NCBI RefSeq assembly: GCF_002733955.1
Contig: NZ_NVXQ01000028.1
Coordinates: forward strand, 1 to 64,000
DNA from: Hoeflea sp.
GTDB taxonomy: Bacteria; Pseudomonadota; Alphaproteobacteria; Rhizobiales; Rhizobiaceae
Reading direction: 5' to 3'
DNA length: 64,000 bases
Position numbers and translations under genes: made by a program. The notes below the pieces were generated by a model. It was not told where the DNA came from, did not search any database, and saw only the letters and a list, made by a program, of their open reading frames with translations. Positions within the stretch are counted from its first letter, which is position 1. Each line of letters begins with the position of its first letter. Positions 43,293 through 53,947 of this stretch are shown here, piece by piece.

Positions 43293-44975
43293 CTAGTCGC
43301 GCAACTCGCGCCGCAGGATCTTGCCGACATTCGTCTTCGGCAACTCATCCTTGAACACGACGATCTTGGGGCGCTTGTAGTTGGTCAGCCCGGTGGCGCA
43401 ATGCGCCTTGACGTCCGCCTCGGTGAGGTTGGGGTCCTTGCGCACGACAAACAGCTTCACCGCTTCGCCGGAATGCTCGTCCGGGACTGCGACCGCTGCT
43501 GCCTCGACGATTTCGGGATGCGAGACCGCAAATTCTTCGATCTCGTTCGGATAGACATTGAAGCCCGACACCAGGATCATGTCCTTCTTGCGGTCGACGA
43601 TCTTGGTGTAGCCGGCCTCGTCCATGATGCCCATGTCGCCGGAGCGGAAATAGCCGTCCTCGGTCATCACCTTGTTGGTTTCGTCGGGCCGGTTCCAGTA
43701 CCCCGCCATCACCTGCGGGCCCTTGATGCAGATCTCTCCGACCTCACCGAGCGGGACTGAGTTGCCATCCTCGTCGCGGATGTCGATGGAGGTCGAGGGC
43801 AGCGGCAGGCCGATGGTTCCGGAGAAATCATCGGCATCGAACCGGTTCGCTGTCGCCACCGGCGCTGTTTCCGACAACCCGTAGCCTTCCGATATCACGC
43901 AGCCGGTCAGTTCCTTCCAGCGGTCCGCTACGGGACGCTGAACCGCCATGCCGCCACCCAGCGACAGCAGCAGCGGCTTGAAGTTCAGCTTCTGGAAGTC
44001 GTCATTGTTGAGCAGCGCGTTGAACAGCGTGTTCAGACCCGGGAAAACGTGGAACTCGTACTTGCCGAGTTCCTTGACGAATCCGGGGATGTCGCGCGGA
44101 TTGGGGATCAGCAGATTGTGCGCACCTTGGGACATCCCCATCAGCGCATTCACCGTCAGCGCAAAGATGTGGTAGAGCGGCAGCGCGCAGACATAGACCA
44201 GAACTTCAGGCTTCTGCTTCTTGATGAAGGCGGCAGGAAGCCACAGATCGTTCTGTGCCACGTTGGAAAGCACGTTGGCATTTGTCAGTGTCGCGCCCTT
44301 CGACACACCGGTGGTGCCCCCGGTATATTGCAGGAAAGCCACGTCCTCCGGCTTTGTATCCACCGGCTTGAGGGTCTTCGACTGGCCGGCTGACAGAGCA
44401 GCCTTGAAACTGACATGGCCGGGCAGTGACCAGGCCGGAACCATCTTCTTGACCTTGCGGACAACGAAATTGACCAGGTGGCCCTTGAGCCCCATGAGAT
44501 CGCCCATCGACGCCACGCAGACATGCTTGACGTCCGTGCGTGAAATCACTTGCTGCAGGGTAACGGCGAAATTCTCGAGGATGATGATCGCCTTGGCGCC
44601 CGAATCCTTGAGCTGGTGCTCGAGTTCGCGCGGCGTGTAGAGCGGGTTGACGTTGACCACGGTGTAGCCGGCGCGCAGCACGGCAGCCATGGCCACCGGC
44701 ATTTGCAGGATGTTCGGCATCATCACCGCAACCCGGTCGCCCTTTTGCAGGCCAAGCGACTGCAGCCAGGCGCCGATGGCCGCCGACATGCGCTCGGTTT
44801 CGGAATAAGTCAGCGTCTTGCCCATGCAGGTATAGGCCGGACGGTCGGCAAAGCGCTTGAAGGAATCCTCAAGCAGCGCGGCAACCGAGGCATACGCCAG
44901 CGGTCCTATTTCCGCAGCCGTTCCCGGTGGATAGGATTTCAGCCAAATTTGGTCTGTGGCAGCAGTCGTGTTCAT
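43293..44975 (-). CDS. fadD: Long-chain-fatty-acid-CoA ligase
   Basis: AMP-forming ligase of 560 aa. The P-loop-like motif is LQYTGGTTGVSKGATLTN, with EGYGLSETAPV, YFRSGDMGIMDEAGY and the hinge/lysine region IVDRKKDMILVSGFNVYPNE. It activates long-chain fatty acids to acyl-CoA for beta-oxidation, at the membrane face. GGGAG precedes the ATG. Third in a fumC-ppk2-fadD row, but it has its own upstream region with an inverted repeat. Confidence 0.93.
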   Translation of the reverse strand: MNTTAATDQIWLKSYPPGTAAEIGPLAYASVAALLEDSFKRFADRPAYTCMGKTLTYSETERMSAAIGAWLQSLGLQKGDRVAVMMPNILQMPVAMAAVLRAGYTVVNVNPLYTPRELEHQLKDSGAKAIIILENFAVTLQQVISRTDVKHVCVASMGDLMGLKGHLVNFVVRKVKKMVPAWSLPGHVSFKAALSAGQSKTLKPVDTKPEDVAFLQYTGGTTGVSKGATLTNANVLSNVAQNDLWLPAAFIKKQKPEVLVYVCALPLYHIFALTVNALMGMSQGAHNLLIPNPRDIPGFVKELGKYEFHVFPGLNTLFNALLNNDDFQKLNFKPLLLSLGGGMAVQRPVADRWKELTGCVISEGYGLSETAPVATANRFDADDFSGTIGLPLPSTSIDIRDEDGNSVPLGEVGEICIKGPQVMAGYWNRPDETNKVMTEDGYFRSGDMGIMDEAGYTKIVDRKKDMILVSGFNVYPNEIEEFAVSHPEIVEAAAVAVPDEHSGEAVKLFVVRKDPNLTEADVKAHCATGLTNYKRPKIVVFKDELPKTNVGKILRRELRD

Positions 44976-45099
44976 TATGTCTCACTCCCTTTTTCTTGTC
45001 CGGATATGGGCGCATGCCTGTGTCTGGTCGCTGCCCGTTTCCCTCTCCCCGGTCTGACCAAGATTTAAAGCGCCTCGAGTTGGGTTGCAATGCCTTCCC

Positions 45100-45115
45100 T
45101 TGACGTAAGCGTCAA
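45100..45115. promoter_or_regulatory. Inverted repeat, likely operator of fadD
   Basis: TTGACG-TAAG-CGTCAA is a perfect 6-bp inverted repeat 125 bp upstream of the fadD ATG. It shares TTGACGTwwGCGT with the repeat at 6946-6965 in front of the nitronate monooxygenase gene. A fatty-acid or acyl-CoA responsive MerR-type repressor (LiuR-like) is a reasonable candidate. Confidence 0.55.
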
Positions 45116-45180
45116 TATTTATGCCTTTCCTGCGTTCCGGCTGGGACAGCTGCCGCAGATTGCTCCCCGGCATATGCGGA

Positions 45181-46065
45181 TCAGGAGCGGACCGCCTTGA
45201 TGCCCCTGCCGACGATCGCCTCGTCAATGTCTCCGATCGCCCCCTTGTCCTTTCCGGTATAGGGCAGCCCCTTCAATATCGTCCGGATGACGTTGATCCG
45301 GGCGCGGCGCTTGTCGTTCGCCCGCACGACCGTCCACGGCGCATGCTCGGTATCGGTCACCTGCAACATCAGGTCGCGGGCCTGGGTGTACTCGTCCCAC
45401 TTGTTCAGGCTGGCAATGTCCATGGGCGACAGTTTCCAGGCCTTGAGCTTGCTGTGACGGCGGTCGTGGAATCGTTTGAGCTGCATCTCGCGGCCGATAT
45501 TGAGCCAGAACTTGAACAGGTGAATGCCAGCCTTCACCGGCATGCGTTCGAAATGCGGCGTTTCCTCGAGAAAATGCGCGTGCTGTTCCGGTGTGCAAAA
45601 CCCCATCACCGGCTCGACGCCGGCGCGGTTGTACCAGGAGCGGTCAAACATCACGAATTCGCCCGAGGTCGGAAAATGGTCGACATAGCGCTGGTAGTAC
45701 CATTGCCCGCGCTCGGTCTCGGTCGGTTTCGGCAGCGCCACGATGCGCGCCGAGCGCGGGTTCATGTAGGCCCGCGTCGCACCAATCGATCCGCCCTTGC
45801 CGGCCGCATCCCGGCCCTCGAACACCGAGATGATCCGGTTGCCGGTCTCGCCGAGCCAGGTCTGCACCTTGACCAGTTCGATCTGCAGCGCTTCGAGCGT
45901 GTCTTCATATTCGTCGCGATCGAGCTTTTTCTTGTACGGATAGCCATCCGAGGAGAAGTCGTTGTCCTTGACCCAGTCCGGCAGTTTCGGATCGTCGATG
46001 TCGAAGACCCGCAGCTTGCCGTTGATCTCAAGCTCGACAGCGCGGCTGGTTATATCGGTGTCCAT
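45181..46065 (-). CDS. ppk2: Polyphosphate kinase 2
   Basis: PPK2 protein of 294 aa with Walker [21 protein letters not shown], Walker [21 protein letters not shown] and the lid region [20 protein letters not shown]. It uses polyphosphate to phosphorylate GDP or ADP (class I type), restoring nucleotides or degrading stored phosphate. GAGG precedes the ATG. It lies between fumC and fadD, and within 2 kb of the phoR-pst phosphate genes. Confidence 0.93.
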   Translation of the reverse strand: MDTDITSRAVELEINGKLRVFDIDDPKLPDWVKDNDFSSDGYPYKKKLDRDEYEDTLEALQIELVKVQTWLGETGNRIISVFEGRDAAGKGGSIGATRAYMNPRSARIVALPKPTETERGQWYYQRYVDHFPTSGEFVMFDRSWYNRAGVEPVMGFCTPEQHAHFLEETPHFERMPVKAGIHLFKFWLNIGREMQLKRFHDRRHSKLKAWKLSPMDIASLNKWDEYTQARDLMLQVTDTEHAPWTVVRANDKRRARINVIRTILKGLPYTGKDKGAIGDIDEAIVGRGIKAVRS

Positions 46066-46122
46066 CTTCTTTTCCTCTGGATACTGGCTTCATGCAGGAG
46101 AACGCCATCTGGCCGGGATGGT

Positions 46123-47514
46123 TCAACCCGGATGGGTCATGTCCTCCGGACGGACAATACGGTCGTAATCCTCGGCTGTCACGAGGCCGGTTTTCAGGGC
46201 TTCCTCGCGCAGCGTGGTGCCGTTCATATGCGCCTTCTTGGCAATCGTTGCCGCGTTGTCGTAGCCGATGGTCGGCGCAAGCGCTGTCACCAGCATCAGC
46301 GAGCGGTCAAGCGCCGCCTTGATGTTGTCCTCGCGGGCCTCGATGCCCGTGACGCAATTGTCGGTGAACGAAATCGACGCATCGGCGAGCAACTGCACCG
46401 ACTGCAGGAAATTGTAGGCCATCACCGGGTTGTAGACATTGAGTTCGAAATGGCCCTGGCTGCCGGCGAAACCCAGCGCGGCATTGTTGCCGAACACCTG
46501 CACGCAGACCTGCGTCATCGCCTCGCACTGGGTCGGATTGACCTTGCCCGGCATGATCGACGAGCCAGGCTCGTTTTCCGGCAGCGCCAGTTCGCCCAGC
46601 CCCGAACGCGGACCGGAGCCGAGGAAACGGATGTCGTTGGCGATCTTGAACAGTGCGGCAGCCGCCGAATTGATGGCGCCATGCGAAAACACCATCGCGT
46701 CATGCGCTGCCAGCGCTTCGAACTTGTTCGGTGCGGTGACAAATGGCAATTCGGTGATGCCGGCGACACGCTCGGCCACCTTTTCAGCAAAGCCAACCGG
46801 CGCGTTCAGTCCGGTGCCGACCGCCGTGCCGCCCTGCGCCAGTTCATAAAGGCCGGGCAGGGTCGCTTCGATCCGCTTGATAGAGGAGGCAACCTGTGCT
46901 GAGTAGCCGCCGAATTCCTGTCCGAGCGTCAGCGGCGTGGCGTCCTGGGTGTGGGTCCGCCCGATCTTGATGATGTGGGCAAAGGATTTCGCCTTGCTGT
47001 CGAGCGCCGCATGCAGGTGCTTCAGCGCCGGCAGCAGGACGCGAACGATCTGCTCGGCGCAGGCAATGTGCATTGCCGTCGGGTAGGTGTCGTTGGAAGA
47101 CTGGCTCATGTTGACATGGTCATTGGGATGGACCGGTTTCTTCGACCCCATTTCCCCGCCCATCATCTCGATGGCGCGGTTGGAAATCACCTCGTTGGCA
47201 TTCATGTTCGACTGGGTACCTGACCCGGTTTGCCAGACCACCAGCGGGAAATGCCCATCAAGTTTGCCGTCGATCACTTCCTGCGCGGCGGCCACGATGG
47301 CGGCGCCGATCTCCGGATCGAGGCGCTCGAGCTCCATGTTGGTTTCCGCAGCGGCACGCTTGACGATGCCCAGAGCCCGCACGATCGAGAGCGGCTGCTT
47401 CTCCCAGCCGATCTTGAAATTTCCCAGCGAGCGCTGGGCCTGTGCGCCCCAATATTTATCAGAAGCCACTTCAATCGGGCCAAAGCTGTCGGTTTCTGTG
47501 CGTATCTCGGACAT
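46123..47514 (-). CDS. fumC: Class II fumarate hydratase
   Basis: Enzyme of 463 aa. The signature loop [40 protein letters not shown] and [20 protein letters not shown] are all present. It converts fumarate to malate in the TCA cycle. The open frame reaches 47577, but [12 protein letters not shown] at 47514 is the family start, behind AAGGTGAC. It is divergent from phoR; PPK2 follows 57 bp after the stop. Confidence 0.95.
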   Translation of the reverse strand: MSEIRTETDSFGPIEVASDKYWGAQAQRSLGNFKIGWEKQPLSIVRALGIVKRAAAETNMELERLDPEIGAAIVAAAQEVIDGKLDGHFPLVVWQTGSGTQSNMNANEVISNRAIEMMGGEMGSKKPVHPNDHVNMSQSSNDTYPTAMHIACAEQIVRVLLPALKHLHAALDSKAKSFAHIIKIGRTHTQDATPLTLGQEFGGYSAQVASSIKRIEATLPGLYELAQGGTAVGTGLNAPVGFAEKVAERVAGITELPFVTAPNKFEALAAHDAMVFSHGAINSAAAALFKIANDIRFLGSGPRSGLGELALPENEPGSSIMPGKVNPTQCEAMTQVCVQVFGNNAALGFAGSQGHFELNVYNPVMAYNFLQSVQLLADASISFTDNCVTGIEAREDNIKAALDRSLMLVTALAPTIGYDNAATIAKKAHMNGTTLREEALKTGLVTAEDYDRIVRPEDMTHPG

Positions 47515-47656
47515 CAAGGTCACCTTTATGCGTTCAAATGCGTCTCGGGCCGGGCGGCTTGCCACGGGAATGGCCACACCGTCATTGTGATTTCAAGTTG
47601 TACAGGTAAACAAGTAGCACGAACTTTATTGTTGCAATGCCGGAGTGGGCAAACAC

Positions 47657-48964
47657 ATGGTCGACAACCCTCAGGACACGCCCGTTGGCGAAGAGGCCCC
47701 CGGAACCGGACTGGCTGCGCGGCTCAGACCCCATGCCGGGCCGCTGGCTGTCGGAGCCGTGATGGCGCTGGCCTCGGTGCCCGCAGGCCTTGAGCCCTGG
47801 CAATCCATCTTCGGCTATGGGCTGTTTACGGCGGGTTTGCTGCTCTGGCCATCGGGCAGGGCAGTGGCCCGGGCAGGAGCCGAGAGCAGGGCGGCCCAGG
47901 TGTCAGCGAAAGATTTTTCGGTGATTGAGGCGCTCGACATGCCAACGGTCATTTTTGACCAAGACACCCAGGTTGTCCGCCAGAATGCTGCCGCGCGGAC
48001 GCTTATCGGCGCCTATCCCGAGCGTGCATCGCTCTCGGCCCGAATCAGGTCGCCGGTCATTCTTGATCTTGTGGCGCGGGTTGTGGCCCGCGGTTTGACC
48101 GAAAGCGTGGAATATACGGAGCGAGTTCCCTCCGAGCGATGGCACGAGGTCCGGGTTGCCTTGATTGCAAATGGCTCGCCGTCTGACAACCGGTTGTTCG
48201 TGCTGACATTCAGGGATCTGACCGAAGCCCGGCGCATGGACCGGATGCGCACCGATTTTGTCGCCAATGCCAGCCATGAGCTCAGAACGCCGCTGGCGTC
48301 CCTGATGGGTTTCATCGAGACCATGCAGGGCCCGGCGCGCAATGATGAGGCCGCTCAGACCCGGTTCTTCGGCATCATGCTCGAGCAGGCGCAGCGCATG
48401 GCCCGGCTGATCGACGACCTGTTGTCGCTGTCGCGCCTTGAGATGCGGGCCCATGTAGCGCCCGACGGCGAGGTGGACCTTGGCGGCACCGTTGCCCACG
48501 TGGTCGATACGCTTAAACCGATGGCCGATGATCTTGGCGTCGCCATTGAACTGGACCTGCCGCAAGACCCGATCACGGTCACCGGCGATGTCGATGAGCT
48601 CATCCAGGTGTTTTCCAACCTGATCGAGAACGCCTGTAAATACGGCCAGACCGGCAAGCGTGTGAAGATCATCGTTGCCAGCACCGATGAAGCAGGTTCC
48701 CATGTCACGATCCAGGATTTCGGTCCGGGCATCGCCAAGGAACATGTGCCGCGTCTGACCGAGCGATTTTACCGCGTGGATGTCGAAACCAGCCGGGCCA
48801 AAAAGGGCACCGGTCTGGGCCTGGCGATCGTCAAGCACATCCTCGCCCGGCACCGCGCGCGGCTTGTCGTTCGCTCCACGCCGGGCGAAGGATCGGCCTT
48901 CACTGTCAAATTCAGCCAGTCTGGCCCAGGCAAGTTGTCGTCATCTTCAGAATTATACGAGTAA
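47657..48964 (+). CDS. phoR: Phosphate regulon sensor histidine kinase
   Basis: Membrane kinase of 435 aa. Two hydrophobic stretches (about 25-60: AVGAVMALASVPAG, IFGYGLFTAGLLLW), a PAS-like sensor part, then HisKA with the H-box FVANASHELRTPLASLMGF (His about 207) and a HATPase_c domain (NLIENACKYG, DFGPGIAKEH, KGTGLGLAIVKHI). It phosphorylates PhoB when phosphate is low. GTG 47645 is an alternative start. pstS follows after a Pho box, so phoR heads the phosphate cluster. Confidence 0.92.
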   Translation: MVDNPQDTPVGEEAPGTGLAARLRPHAGPLAVGAVMALASVPAGLEPWQSIFGYGLFTAGLLLWPSGRAVARAGAESRAAQVSAKDFSVIEALDMPTVIFDQDTQVVRQNAAARTLIGAYPERASLSARIRSPVILDLVARVVARGLTESVEYTERVPSERWHEVRVALIANGSPSDNRLFVLTFRDLTEARRMDRMRTDFVANASHELRTPLASLMGFIETMQGPARNDEAAQTRFFGIMLEQAQRMARLIDDLLSLSRLEMRAHVAPDGEVDLGGTVAHVVDTLKPMADDLGVAIELDLPQDPITVTGDVDELIQVFSNLIENACKYGQTGKRVKIIVASTDEAGSHVTIQDFGPGIAKEHVPRLTERFYRVDVETSRAKKGTGLGLAIVKHILARHRARLVVRSTPGEGSAFTVKFSQSGPGKLSSSSELYE

Positions 48965-48979
48965 AAACAATAACATGAA

Positions 48980-49012
48980 ATGTCATAAAACAGTGACGTA
49001 ATTGTCATAAAA
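48980..49012 (+). promoter_or_regulatory. Pho box with three 11-bp-spaced repeats, upstream of pstS
   Basis: ATGTCAT-AAAA (48980), CAGTGAC-GTAA (48991) and TTGTCAT-AAAA (49002) repeat with an exact 11-bp period. The outer two match the PhoB half-site CTGTCAT at 6 of 7 positions. It lies 98 bp before the pstS ATG, with a short hairpin (GGCCT-AGAAA-AGGCC, 49026-49040) between. Expected to bind phosphorylated PhoB. Confidence 0.85.
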
Positions 49013-49109
49013 CGGAATCCCGAAGGGCCTAGAAAAGGCCAGCCTCAGATGGCTGACAAGCGGTTCTGCAACAGAGCCACGCCACTTTTACCCACGACGG
49101 GAGATTCTC

Positions 49110-50138
49110 ATGAACGCACTCAAATTTGCCGCTGCCGCACTTGTGGCCTCCACGGCCTTCGCCGGCACCGCTATTGCCCGCGACCAGATCCAGATCGCCG
49201 GTTCCTCCACGGTCCTGCCTTACGCTTCGATCGTTGCCGAAGCTTTCGGTGAAAACTTCAGCTTCCCCACACCGGTTGTCGAATCCGGTGGTTCGGGTGC
49301 AGGCCGCAAGAAGCTGTGTGAAGGCGTTGGTGAGAACACCATCGACATTGCCAACTCCTCTTCGCGCATCAAGCAGTCCGATATCGATCTCTGCGCCTCC
49401 AACGGCGTTGCTGAAATTCAGGAAGTTCGCATCGGCTATGACGGCATCGTCTTCGCCTCCGACATCAATGGCGAAAGCTTCGCCTTCACACCTGCCGACT
49501 GGTACAATGCCCTGGCCGCCAAGGTCGTGAAGGACGGCGCTCTGGTCGACAACACCGCCAAGACCTGGGCCGACGTCAACCCGGATCTGCCGGCACAGGA
49601 CATCCTCGCCTTCATCCCCGGCACCAAGCACGGCACCCGCGAAGTCTTCGACGTGAAGGTTCTGGAAGCTGGTTGTGAAGCAACTGGTGCCGAAGAAGCC
49701 TTCAAGGCTGCCGGCGACGAAAAGGCCAAGGGCTGCACCGCGCTTCGCACCGACGGCGCATCGGTCGATATCGATGGCGACTACACAGAAACGCTGGCCC
49801 GCATCGACGCCAACAAGAACGCAATCGGCGTCTTCGGTCTGTCGTTCTACGAGAACAACACCGACAAGCTGCAGGTTGCCACCATGTCCGGCGTCAACCC
49901 GTCGACCGAAACCATCGCTTCCGGCGAGTATCCGGTTTCGCGTCCGCTCTACTTCTACGTCAAGAACGCACATCTGGGCGTGATCCCTGGCCTGCAGGAA
50001 TACATCGAGTTCTTCGTCTCCGACGAAATTGCTGGTCCTGACGGCCCGCTGGCTGCCTACGGCCTGGTTTCCGATCCGGAACTCGCCAAGACCCAGGAAA
50101 TGGTGGCCAGCCGCACACCAATGGGTCCGCTGAACTGA
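49110..50138 (+). CDS. pstS: Phosphate ABC transporter substrate-binding protein
   Basis: Periplasmic protein of 342 aa with a signal peptide (LKFAAAALVASTAFAGTAIA, cut before RDQ). IAGSSTVLPYASIVAEAF and ESGGSGAGRKKLCEG are the phosphate-binding loops of PstS; SSRIKQSDIDLC and GTKHGTREVF complete the site. It captures phosphate for PstCAB. GGGAG precedes the ATG. Preceded by the Pho box and followed by a strong intercistronic hairpin. Confidence 0.95.
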   Translation: MNALKFAAAALVASTAFAGTAIARDQIQIAGSSTVLPYASIVAEAFGENFSFPTPVVESGGSGAGRKKLCEGVGENTIDIANSSSRIKQSDIDLCASNGVAEIQEVRIGYDGIVFASDINGESFAFTPADWYNALAAKVVKDGALVDNTAKTWADVNPDLPAQDILAFIPGTKHGTREVFDVKVLEAGCEATGAEEAFKAAGDEKAKGCTALRTDGASVDIDGDYTETLARIDANKNAIGVFGLSFYENNTDKLQVATMSGVNPSTETIASGEYPVSRPLYFYVKNAHLGVIPGLQEYIEFFVSDEIAGPDGPLAAYGLVSDPELAKTQEMVASRTPMGPLN

Positions 50139-50155
50139 TCAGTTCGTTGATCAAG

Positions 50156-50177
50156 GGGCGGTGCGCAAGCGCCGCCC
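50156..50177 (+). terminator. Intercistronic hairpin between pstS and pstC
   Basis: A 22-base hairpin of nine pairs, one of them G-T, closed by a GCAA (GNRA) tetraloop, 18 bp after the pstS stop. No T run follows, so it probably protects the pstS mRNA rather than ending transcription. Confidence 0.6.
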
Positions 50178-50204
50178 TTCCTCGGAAAACAGGGCGAATG
50201 TGAC

Positions 50205-51665
50205 ATGACTCCCAGTGCCATCATACTCATCGTGCTCGGGCTGGCGGCAATCGGCTACTTTCTCGGCCGGCAGCGCGCACTGAAAACGGCACAGCGGGAT
50301 GGCGTGAAGCTCCATTCGCTGTCTGGATATCACGGCCAGTCGGTTGCCCTGTTCGTAGCCGTTCCGGCGCTGTTCTTGCTGGCAGCGTGGCTGTTCCTGC
50401 AGCCTGTGCTGATAGAGAACAGCATCAGCGGCAAGATCCCTGAAAGCGCGATTCCCGAAGGCGGGGCCAAGAGCCTTGTCATGTTCGATGTCCGGCGGAT
50501 TGCCGACGGGCTGAACCAGATCATCGCCAGCGGCGATTCCTCGGAAGCCGACCTCACCGACATGCGCGCTGATGTCACCGATGTGCGCTCGCGGCTCGCC
50601 GAAGTTGGTGTGGCGCTCGGATCCGACGTGTCGCCGGTCGTTTTTCAGGCGGCAAAGGAATATCGCAATATCGATCTTGTCGCCTCATACCTTCGCAATA
50701 TTGCGGTGCTTGTGGTCGCCCTTGGCTTCGGCATCTGGGCCTTGCGACGGATCCAGCCAAAATTGCGCGCCCGCAATATCAGCGAGACCTTCATCAAGGC
50801 CCTGTTGATGGGCTCATCCCTGGTCGCAATCTTGACCACGGTCGGCATCGTCGGCTCGCTGCTGTTTGAATCGATCTCCTTCTTCAAGATGTATCCGGCG
50901 GAAGAGTTCTTTCTCTCGACCACCTGGAACCCGCAGTTCCGTGGCGGGTCCGAACTCGGCTTTCTGCCGCTGCTCTGGGGAACGCTCTATGTTTCCTTCG
51001 TGGCGCTTGCATTGGCCGTACCGCTGGGACTGATGATCGCCATCTATCTTGCCGAATATGCCGGCAGCAGGCTGCGCGGTTTTGCCAAGCCCGCCATTGA
51101 GGTTCTGGCCGGCATCCCAACCATTGTTTACGGTCTTTTTGCACTGATGACGGTGGGTCCGTTCCTGCGTGACTGGATTGCTCAGCCGCTGGGTATCGGC
51201 AGCTCTTCCTCCTCTGTCATGACGGCCGGACTGGTCATGGGCATCATGCTGATCCCGTTCATCTCGTCCCTGTCCGATGACATCATCAATTCCGTGCCGC
51301 AGACCATGCGCGACGGCTCCTACGGGCTCGGCGCCACAAAGTCGGAAACCATCAAGCAGGTCATCCTGCCTGCTGCGCTCCCGGGGATTGTCGGTGCCTT
51401 CCTGCTCGCAGCCAGCCGCGCCATTGGCGAAACCATGATCGTGGTCATGGGCGCCGGTGCCTCCGCACGGCTTGATCTGAACCCGTTCGAAGCCATGACG
51501 ACGATCACCGTCAAGATCGTCAGCCAGCTCACGGGCGATACCGAGTTTGCCAGCCCGGAAACACTGGTGGCCTTCGCGCTAGGCCTGACGCTGTTTGTTT
51601 TCACCCTTAGCCTGAACATTCTGGCGCTGTACATCGTGCGCAAATATCGGGAGCAGTACGAATGA
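50205..51665 (+). CDS. pstC: Phosphate ABC transporter permease PstC
   Basis: Permease of 486 aa, much longer than the E. coli protein (about 319 aa) because of an N-terminal extension with its own membrane helices (about 1-200, including IILIVLGLAAIGYFLG), a form common in alphaproteobacteria. The core has EVLAGIPTIVYGLFALMTVG and GATKSETIKQVILPAALPGI (EAA loop). With PstA it forms the phosphate channel. Its stop overlaps the pstA start (ATGA). Confidence 0.93.
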   Translation: MTPSAIILIVLGLAAIGYFLGRQRALKTAQRDGVKLHSLSGYHGQSVALFVAVPALFLLAAWLFLQPVLIENSISGKIPESAIPEGGAKSLVMFDVRRIADGLNQIIASGDSSEADLTDMRADVTDVRSRLAEVGVALGSDVSPVVFQAAKEYRNIDLVASYLRNIAVLVVALGFGIWALRRIQPKLRARNISETFIKALLMGSSLVAILTTVGIVGSLLFESISFFKMYPAEEFFLSTTWNPQFRGGSELGFLPLLWGTLYVSFVALALAVPLGLMIAIYLAEYAGSRLRGFAKPAIEVLAGIPTIVYGLFALMTVGPFLRDWIAQPLGIGSSSSSVMTAGLVMGIMLIPFISSLSDDIINSVPQTMRDGSYGLGATKSETIKQVILPAALPGIVGAFLLAASRAIGETMIVVMGAGASARLDLNPFEAMTTITVKIVSQLTGDTEFASPETLVAFALGLTLFVFTLSLNILALYIVRKYREQYE

Positions 51666-53020
51666 CCGACACCACCGCCGATACCGCCACGGCAGCCGGC
51701 CACCCGAAAGCCGGTTCGCTGTACCAGGTCAGCGAGCGTACCCGCAGGCGTCACGCAGCCGAGCAACGCTTCCGGATGATGGGCCTGGCCGCCGTCACGT
51801 TCAGCATCCTGGCGCTGCTGGGCCTGATGACGTCGATCCTGTCCAATGGCCTGTCGTCGTTCCATCAGACCTATGTGACGATGGAGGTATTTCTTGACCC
51901 GGCAAAGCTCGACAAGAAGGGCAATCGCAATCCGGAGGATATCGCCAAGATCACCACCTTCACCATCCAGCCGCTGATCCAGGCAGCTCTTGCAGAGACG
52001 ATGGAAGCACGCGGTATTGCGGTCGAAGGTGTAAACGCCAAGAAGGCAGTGGAGCTCATCTCCAAGGAAGCGCCGGCCCAGCTGCGCCACTTCGTTCTCG
52101 ACAACCCGGAGGTCATCGGCCAGTCAGTGACGTTTGATCTGCTGGCCTCGGGCCGCATCGATGGCTACTACAAGGGCCGGGTCTCGATGGAATCCGCAGC
52201 ACTCGACCGCAACATCTCGCCCGAGCAACTGGTGCTGGCCGATCAGCTGAAAGCAGCCGGTATCCTCGAATCGAGGTTCAACTGGTCGTTCTTCACAGCG
52301 CCTGACGCCTCCGACACCCGTCCAGAAGCCGCTGGTCTCGGCGTCGCCATACTCGGTTCCGCCTACATGATGCTGATCGTGCTGGTGCTGGCGTTGCCGA
52401 TCGGGGTCGCCGCTTCGATCTATCTCGAGGAGTTTGCGCCGCAAAACCGCTGGACCGACATGATTGAAGTCAACATCGCCAACCTGGCCGCGGTTCCTTC
52501 CATCGTGTTCGGCATCCTCGGTCTGGCTATCTTCATCAATTTCGTCGGCCTGCCGCAGTCTGCGCCCATCGTCGGGGGTCTCGTGCTTACGCTGATGACG
52601 TTGCCGACCATCATCATCGCCACCCGCGCGGCGCTGAAAGCGGTACCGCCCTCGATCAACGATGCGGCACTGGGGATCGGAGCGTCGAAGATGCAGGCGA
52701 TCTTTCACCATGTGCTGCCGCTGGCGGCGCCGGGTATCCTGACCGGCACGATCATCGGATTGGCCCAGGCCCTGGGTGAAACCGCGCCGCTGCTGCTGAT
52801 CGGAATGGTGGCCTTCGTGCGCGAATATCCCGGCGCACCGCCGGAGGGCTTTTTCGATCCTGCCTCGGCTCTGCCGGTTCAGGTCTACAACTGGACCCAG
52901 CGTGGTGACCCGGCCTTTTTCGAGCGGGCGTCGGGAGCGATCATCGTGCTCCTGGTCTTCCTGGTGATCATGAATGCCGTCGCCATCCTGCTGCGCCGCC
53001 GCTTCGAACGCCGCTGGTAG
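51662..53020 (+). CDS. pstA: Phosphate ABC transporter permease PstA
   Basis: Permease of 452 aa with the N-terminal extension (DUF3333-type, about residues 20-200) seen in alphaproteobacterial PstA; E. coli PstA has 296 aa. The core carries [20 protein letters not shown] and the EAA loop [20 protein letters not shown]. It pairs with PstC. The start overlaps the pstC stop; pstB begins 65 bp downstream. Confidence 0.93.
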   Translation: MTDTTADTATAAGHPKAGSLYQVSERTRRRHAAEQRFRMMGLAAVTFSILALLGLMTSILSNGLSSFHQTYVTMEVFLDPAKLDKKGNRNPEDIAKITTFTIQPLIQAALAETMEARGIAVEGVNAKKAVELISKEAPAQLRHFVLDNPEVIGQSVTFDLLASGRIDGYYKGRVSMESAALDRNISPEQLVLADQLKAAGILESRFNWSFFTAPDASDTRPEAAGLGVAILGSAYMMLIVLVLALPIGVAASIYLEEFAPQNRWTDMIEVNIANLAAVPSIVFGILGLAIFINFVGLPQSAPIVGGLVLTLMTLPTIIIATRAALKAVPPSINDAALGIGASKMQAIFHHVLPLAAPGILTGTIIGLAQALGETAPLLLIGMVAFVREYPGAPPEGFFDPASALPVQVYNWTQRGDPAFFERASGAIIVLLVFLVIMNAVAILLRRRFERRW

Positions 53021-53085
53021 GCCCTGTGCCGCCTTTGAAACAACCAAGCCCTGAGTATACTGAAATTGTTGAAGGGAAGACGGAG

Positions 53086-53901
<816 letters not shown>

Positions 53902-53947
53902 TTTGACCGATTTCCGCATCACGTATTCAGGATAGAAAGATCAGATC

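Noticed and set aside
45121-46902. 593-codon plus-strand frame over ppk2 and fumC
   Set aside because: Fully antisense to two conserved genes; composition rich in His/Arg/Gly typical of shadow frames.
47588-47620. Operator in the fumC-phoR gap (TTGT-N8-ACAA)
   Set aside because: Arms of only 4 bp, with imperfect extension; likely chance in an AT-rich promoter.
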